Shown: in pieces, positions 61,278 to 64,000 of the stretch
Layout of the letters: every line of letters begins with the position of its first letter
Numbering within the stretch: position 1 is the first letter of the stretch
DNA from: Listeria cossartiae subsp. cayugensis
Lineage (GTDB): Bacteria; Bacillota; Bacilli; Lactobacillales; Listeriaceae
Direction of reading: 5' to 3'
Assembly: GCF_014229095.1 (NCBI RefSeq)
Contig: NZ_JAARZC010000006.1
Coordinates: forward strand, 1 to 64,000
DNA: 64,000 nucleotides
Notes under the pieces: model-generated
What the model was told of the DNA's origin: nothing
Databases searched by the model: none
What the model saw: only the letters and a program-made list of their open reading frames with translations
Translations under genes and position numbers: made by a program

Positions 61278-62606
61278 ATGACAGAATCAAATATCCCAAG
61301 CTTTTGGGCAGAAAAATGGAAAGAACATGGTTATGAAACGCCAACAGAGATTCAAAGCGCGATGTATCAACCAATCAAAGACGGGGCAGATGTACTCGCA
61401 GTATCACCAACAGGAACGGGGAAAACAGTAGCCTATGCGCTGCCAACCCTTGAAAAAATAGAAGCAATTCCAAAAACACAATGGCTCGTTTTAGCGCCAT
61501 CTCATGAATTAGTTATGCAAATCACGGAAGTAATCCGTTCATGGTTACCAAGCGATGAATTGACGGTTATATCTTTAATCGGGGGAGCCAATGTCAAACG
61601 GCAAATCGAAAAGTTAAAGAAAAAACCGCAAATAATTGTAGCCTCTCCAGGCCGCGCGCTTGAGCTAATCAAACAAAAGAAAATTAAAATGCACGAAATC
61701 AAAACGATTACTTTGGACGAATGTGACCAACTACTTCGCCAAGAGAATTTTAAAAGCACACTTGAAATTGTCGAAAGTGCCGTTCGCGATCGCCAATTAA
61801 CCCTTGTATCCGCAACAAAACTTGAAAATCCAGAAGCGTTTTTCGCGCAAACGGAAAATACACCAGTGATGCTAGAAGTGACAGCAAAACCAGAAGAGTT
61901 AACGAATGTAGAACATTTATACATGGACGTTGAGTCACGCGATAAAGCGACTTTATTACGTCGGATTTCTCACATTAAAGATATGCGCGGCCTTGTTTTT
62001 GTGAAAGACAAACCACGAATGGAAATTTTGCTTGAAAAACTGCATTACGATAAAGTAAAAGCAGCCGGAATTCACGGTGAAATTCGCAAAGAAAAACGCA
62101 AAAAATATCTCGACGACTTTAAAAAAGGTACTTTAACTTATTTAATCGTGACAGATGTTGCGGCTCGTGGCCTTGATATTGAGGATTTACCATACGTGAT
62201 TCACTACGATTTAGCAGCCAGCGAAAAAGAATATACCCACCGTTCAGGTCGTACGGGACGAATGGGCAGATCAGGCACTGTTATTACTTTTGCCAACCCA
62301 CGTGAAATAAGAACATTAAAACAATACTTAACCATCCACAATATAAAAGGGAAACAAGTGCGCTTCTACCAAGGAAAACTGCTTGACGGCGCTGTCCCTG
62401 AAAATAAAATTGCCAAAAAAGCAACTAGACCACCAAAACAAGTGCAAAAAGGCAAAAAAGACGATACGAAAAAACCATTCCGCAAAGATAAACCAAGTGG
62501 AACTGCTGGGGGACGTAAAGAAAAGCCTACTAATTCAGCGAAACCGGCACGTAATAACAAGCCAAATAAATTCAACAAAAAACAAAACAATTTTAAAAAA
62601 TCATAA
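61278..62606 (+). CDS. DEAD-box RNA helicase (DECD variant)
   Basis: A 442-residue superfamily 2 RNA helicase. The Q motif is in FWAEKWKEHGYETPTEIQ, motif I is SPTGTGKT near residue 47, motif II reads DECD near 150 instead of DEAD, motif III is SAT, and motif VI is HRSGRTGRMGRSG near 322. The last 70 residues are basic, rich in Lys, Pro and Asn, and probably bind RNA. By position it matches Lmo1722 of L. monocytogenes, a helicase linked to large-subunit ribosome assembly and cold growth. Its own terminator follows. Confidence 0.93.
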   Translation: MTESNIPSFWAEKWKEHGYETPTEIQSAMYQPIKDGADVLAVSPTGTGKTVAYALPTLEKIEAIPKTQWLVLAPSHELVMQITEVIRSWLPSDELTVISLIGGANVKRQIEKLKKKPQIIVASPGRALELIKQKKIKMHEIKTITLDECDQLLRQENFKSTLEIVESAVRDRQLTLVSATKLENPEAFFAQTENTPVMLEVTAKPEELTNVEHLYMDVESRDKATLLRRISHIKDMRGLVFVKDKPRMEILLEKLHYDKVKAAGIHGEIRKEKRKKYLDDFKKGTLTYLIVTDVAARGLDIEDLPYVIHYDLAASEKEYTHRSGRTGRMGRSGTVITFANPREIRTLKQYLTIHNIKGKQVRFYQGKLLDGAVPENKIAKKATRPPKQVQKGKKDDTKKPFRKDKPSGTAGGRKEKPTNSAKPARNNKPNKFNKKQNNFKKS

Positions 62607-62607
62607 G

Positions 62608-62661
62608 CTGCGTGGAATGTTTTTCTCTCTTGATAGAAAGGAAAGCATTCGCGCTTTTTTG
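62608..62661 (+). terminator. Rho-independent terminator after the helicase
   Basis: GCG..GAATG-TTTTTCT (from 62610) pairs with AGAAAGGAAAGCATTCGCGC (62634-62653), with minor mismatches, followed by six T. Confidence 0.8.
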
Positions 62662-62678
62662 TTAGTTAATTTTTATCG

Positions 62679-62708
62679 TTGCGAGGATGCCATTTAAAAA
62701 GGTATAAT
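62679..62708 (+). promoter_or_regulatory. Promoter of the LevR-type regulator gene
   Basis: TTGCGA (62679-62684) and a perfect TATAAT (62703-62708) are 18 bases apart, giving a start near 62715, 27 bases before the ATG. Confidence 0.65.
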
Positions 62709-62741
62709 GGAAACATAGAGTTTCAAAAAGGAGTAGAGTAG

Positions 62742-64000
62742 ATGTCTAGTAGAAAAGAAGAAGTCCTCCAACTTCTAAACGCAAAAGAAGAAAAAGTATC
62801 TGCAGCAGATGTCGCAGAATTGCTTCAAATGGACCGAGCGAACGCTAGTCGTTATCTAAATGATCTTTTTAAAGAACAAAAAATAGACAAACTTCCTGGG
62901 AAACCGGTATTTTATCAAGCTATCAAAACGACCGAACGGGCAACCGAACCAGCAGGGAACTTGCAAGAATCTGCTTTTGGACGATTAATTGGCTCGGAAG
63001 ATAGTTTAAAAGTAAGTATCCAACAAGCAAAAGCCGCGATTTTATATCCACCAAATGGGCTTCATAGCTTGATTTTAGGTCGTACTGGGACAGGGAAATC
63101 ACTTTTTGCCGAATGTATGTATCAATTTGCTAAGGAATCAGAAACCATTCCAGCTGATGCACCTTTTGTTTCGTTTAACTGTGCTGATTACGCACAAAAT
63201 CCACAGCTTTTATTTGGCCATATTTTTGGGGTGATTAAAGGAGCATACACGGGAGCGGAAGAAACGCGCGAAGGCTTGCTGAAAAAAGCAGATGGCGGGA
63301 TATTATTCCTTGATGAAATTCACCGCTTACCTCCAGAAGGACAAGAAATGCTCTTTACATTTATTGATAAAGGGGAATTCCGTCCACTCGGAGAAAGTGC
63401 GAATGTGCATCATGCGCAAGTCCAAATTATCGGTGCCACAACAGAATCACCAGATAATTTTCTGTTAGAAACGTTCACAAGACGTATCCCGATGACGATT
63501 ACATTGCCATCCCTAGCAGAACGAAACTTGGAAGAACGTTATCAATTAGTAGAATTTTTCTTAAACCAAGAAGCGACCAGACTACATCAATCGATTCGCG
63601 TACATAGAAAAGCACTGATTGCCTTTTTACTTTATCATGCAAGCGCTAACGTTGGTCAACTGCAAAGAGACCTAAAACTGGCCTGTGCCAAAGCCTTTTT
63701 GCATTATAAAACCAAAACAGCCAATTATATTTTAATCGAGCAAGATGATTTACCAATTCACGTCCAAAAAGGTTTACTGCACTTAAAAGACGAACCAGAA
63801 AAACTAAATCGTTTAATTGATGTAGATAAATCCATTTTTAAATTCGTTGATACAAGTGACGCTTTGGTGGATATGGAAGATGTTCATGATGTCTACCATG
63901 CCATCCAAGAAAAAGCGGATCAGTTGATGAAAGAAGGGAAGGATCAAAGCGAGCTAGAAAAGGCGCTTTATGTCGATGTAGATCAATATTTCCACGACTA
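62742..64000 (+). CDS. LevR/ManR-type sigma-54-dependent activator, 5' part
   Basis: The frame stays open to the window edge, giving about 419 residues of a larger protein. It begins with a DeoR/LevR-type helix-turn-helix (SRKEEVLQLLNAKEEK then VAELLQMDRANASRYLNDL). An AAA+ sigma-54 activator domain follows: Walker A GRTGTGKSLFAE near residue 110, GAYTGA near 171 (the usual GAFTGA with Tyr for Phe), and Walker B GGILFLDEIHR near 185. PTS-regulation domains expected downstream lie outside the window. AGGAG precedes the ATG. Such proteins switch on PTS sugar operons. Confidence 0.93.
   Translation, partial: MSSRKEEVLQLLNAKEEKVSAADVAELLQMDRANASRYLNDLFKEQKIDKLPGKPVFYQAIKTTERATEPAGNLQESAFGRLIGSEDSLKVSIQQAKAAILYPPNGLHSLILGRTGTGKSLFAECMYQFAKESETIPADAPFVSFNCADYAQNPQLLFGHIFGVIKGAYTGAEETREGLLKKADGGILFLDEIHRLPPEGQEMLFTFIDKGEFRPLGESANVHHAQVQIIGATTESPDNFLLETFTRRIPMTITLPSLAERNLEERYQLVEFFLNQEATRLHQSIRVHRKALIAFLLYHASANVGQLQRDLKLACAKAFLHYKTKTANYILIEQDDLPIHVQKGLLHLKDEPEKLNRLIDVDKSIFKFVDTSDALVDMEDVHDVYHAIQEKADQLMKEGKDQSELEKALYVDVDQYFHD

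Noticed and set aside
62383-62697. Overlapping plus-strand frame at the end of the helicase gene
   Set aside because: It lies in the second frame of the lysine-rich tail and runs through the terminator; no ribosome-binding site.

Overview
The window reads as the chromosome of a low-GC Gram-positive, almost certainly a Listeria species of the L. monocytogenes/L. innocua group. Several things point that way: an AT-rich base composition with strong GGAGG ribosome-binding sites, frequent TTG and GTG starts, and a distinctive gene order: a twelve-gene purine operon, pcrB-pcrA-ligA-camS-gatCAB, virAB/virR...adeC-virS, gltC/gltBD and a beta-1,2-glucan utilisation locus. I cannot fix the species from sequence alone. 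I see no prophage, insertion sequence, CRISPR array, tRNA or conjugative element; the window is mostly core chromosome.

Layout. 1-60 is the 3' end of a 5S rRNA with its terminator, so an rRNA operon lies just upstream. 199-723 is a DUF2179 membrane protein. 929-13662 is the whole de novo purine pathway as one operon, purEKBCSQLFMNHD, read from one promoter with a PurBox pair and closed by a terminator. 13801-15766 holds a TrpR/YerC-like regulator, a small membrane protein and a sodium:solute symporter on the minus strand. 15973-25399 is the block pcrB, pcrA, ligA, camS, gatC, gatA, gatB. 25542-30895 holds dagK, a secreted or membrane-anchored protein, an rRNA m5U methyltransferase, an uncharacterised 184-residue protein, shikimate kinase (minus strand) and a small membrane protein.

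31029-38750 is the Vir region: an ABC transporter (VirAB), the response regulator VirR, then an epimerase-like protein, a small hypothetical protein, adenine deaminase and the kinase VirS. This is the cell-envelope stress and antimicrobial-peptide response system of Listeria. 38803-41260 is a T-box-controlled amino-acid ABC transporter; I read the specifier codon as CAC (histidine). 41352-42979 carries a GldA-like dehydrogenase and a GNAT acetyltransferase. 42976-50132 is glutamate synthase (gltB, gltD) with the divergent activator gltC.

50180-60097 is a sugar locus: a three-gene ABC importer (minus strand) divergent from a GH3 beta-glucosidase, a GH94 phosphorylase and a LacI-family repressor. 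By family and gene order it matches the L. innocua Lin1839-1841 proteins for beta-1,2-glucooligosaccharides. Two identical 15-bp operators sit just downstream of both divergent start sites. 60157-62606 holds a Gfo/Idh/MocA oxidoreductase and a DECD-box RNA helicase. From 62742 to the window end is the first part of a LevR/ManR-type sigma-54 activator.

The points most worth a second look are regulatory: the twin operators and the CRE-like site of the glucan locus, the histidine T-box, an apparent AUC start for shikimate kinase, a terminator-like hairpin between virR and the rest of its operon, and structured leaders before gatCAB and gltBD. I found no convincing wholly new multi-gene system.
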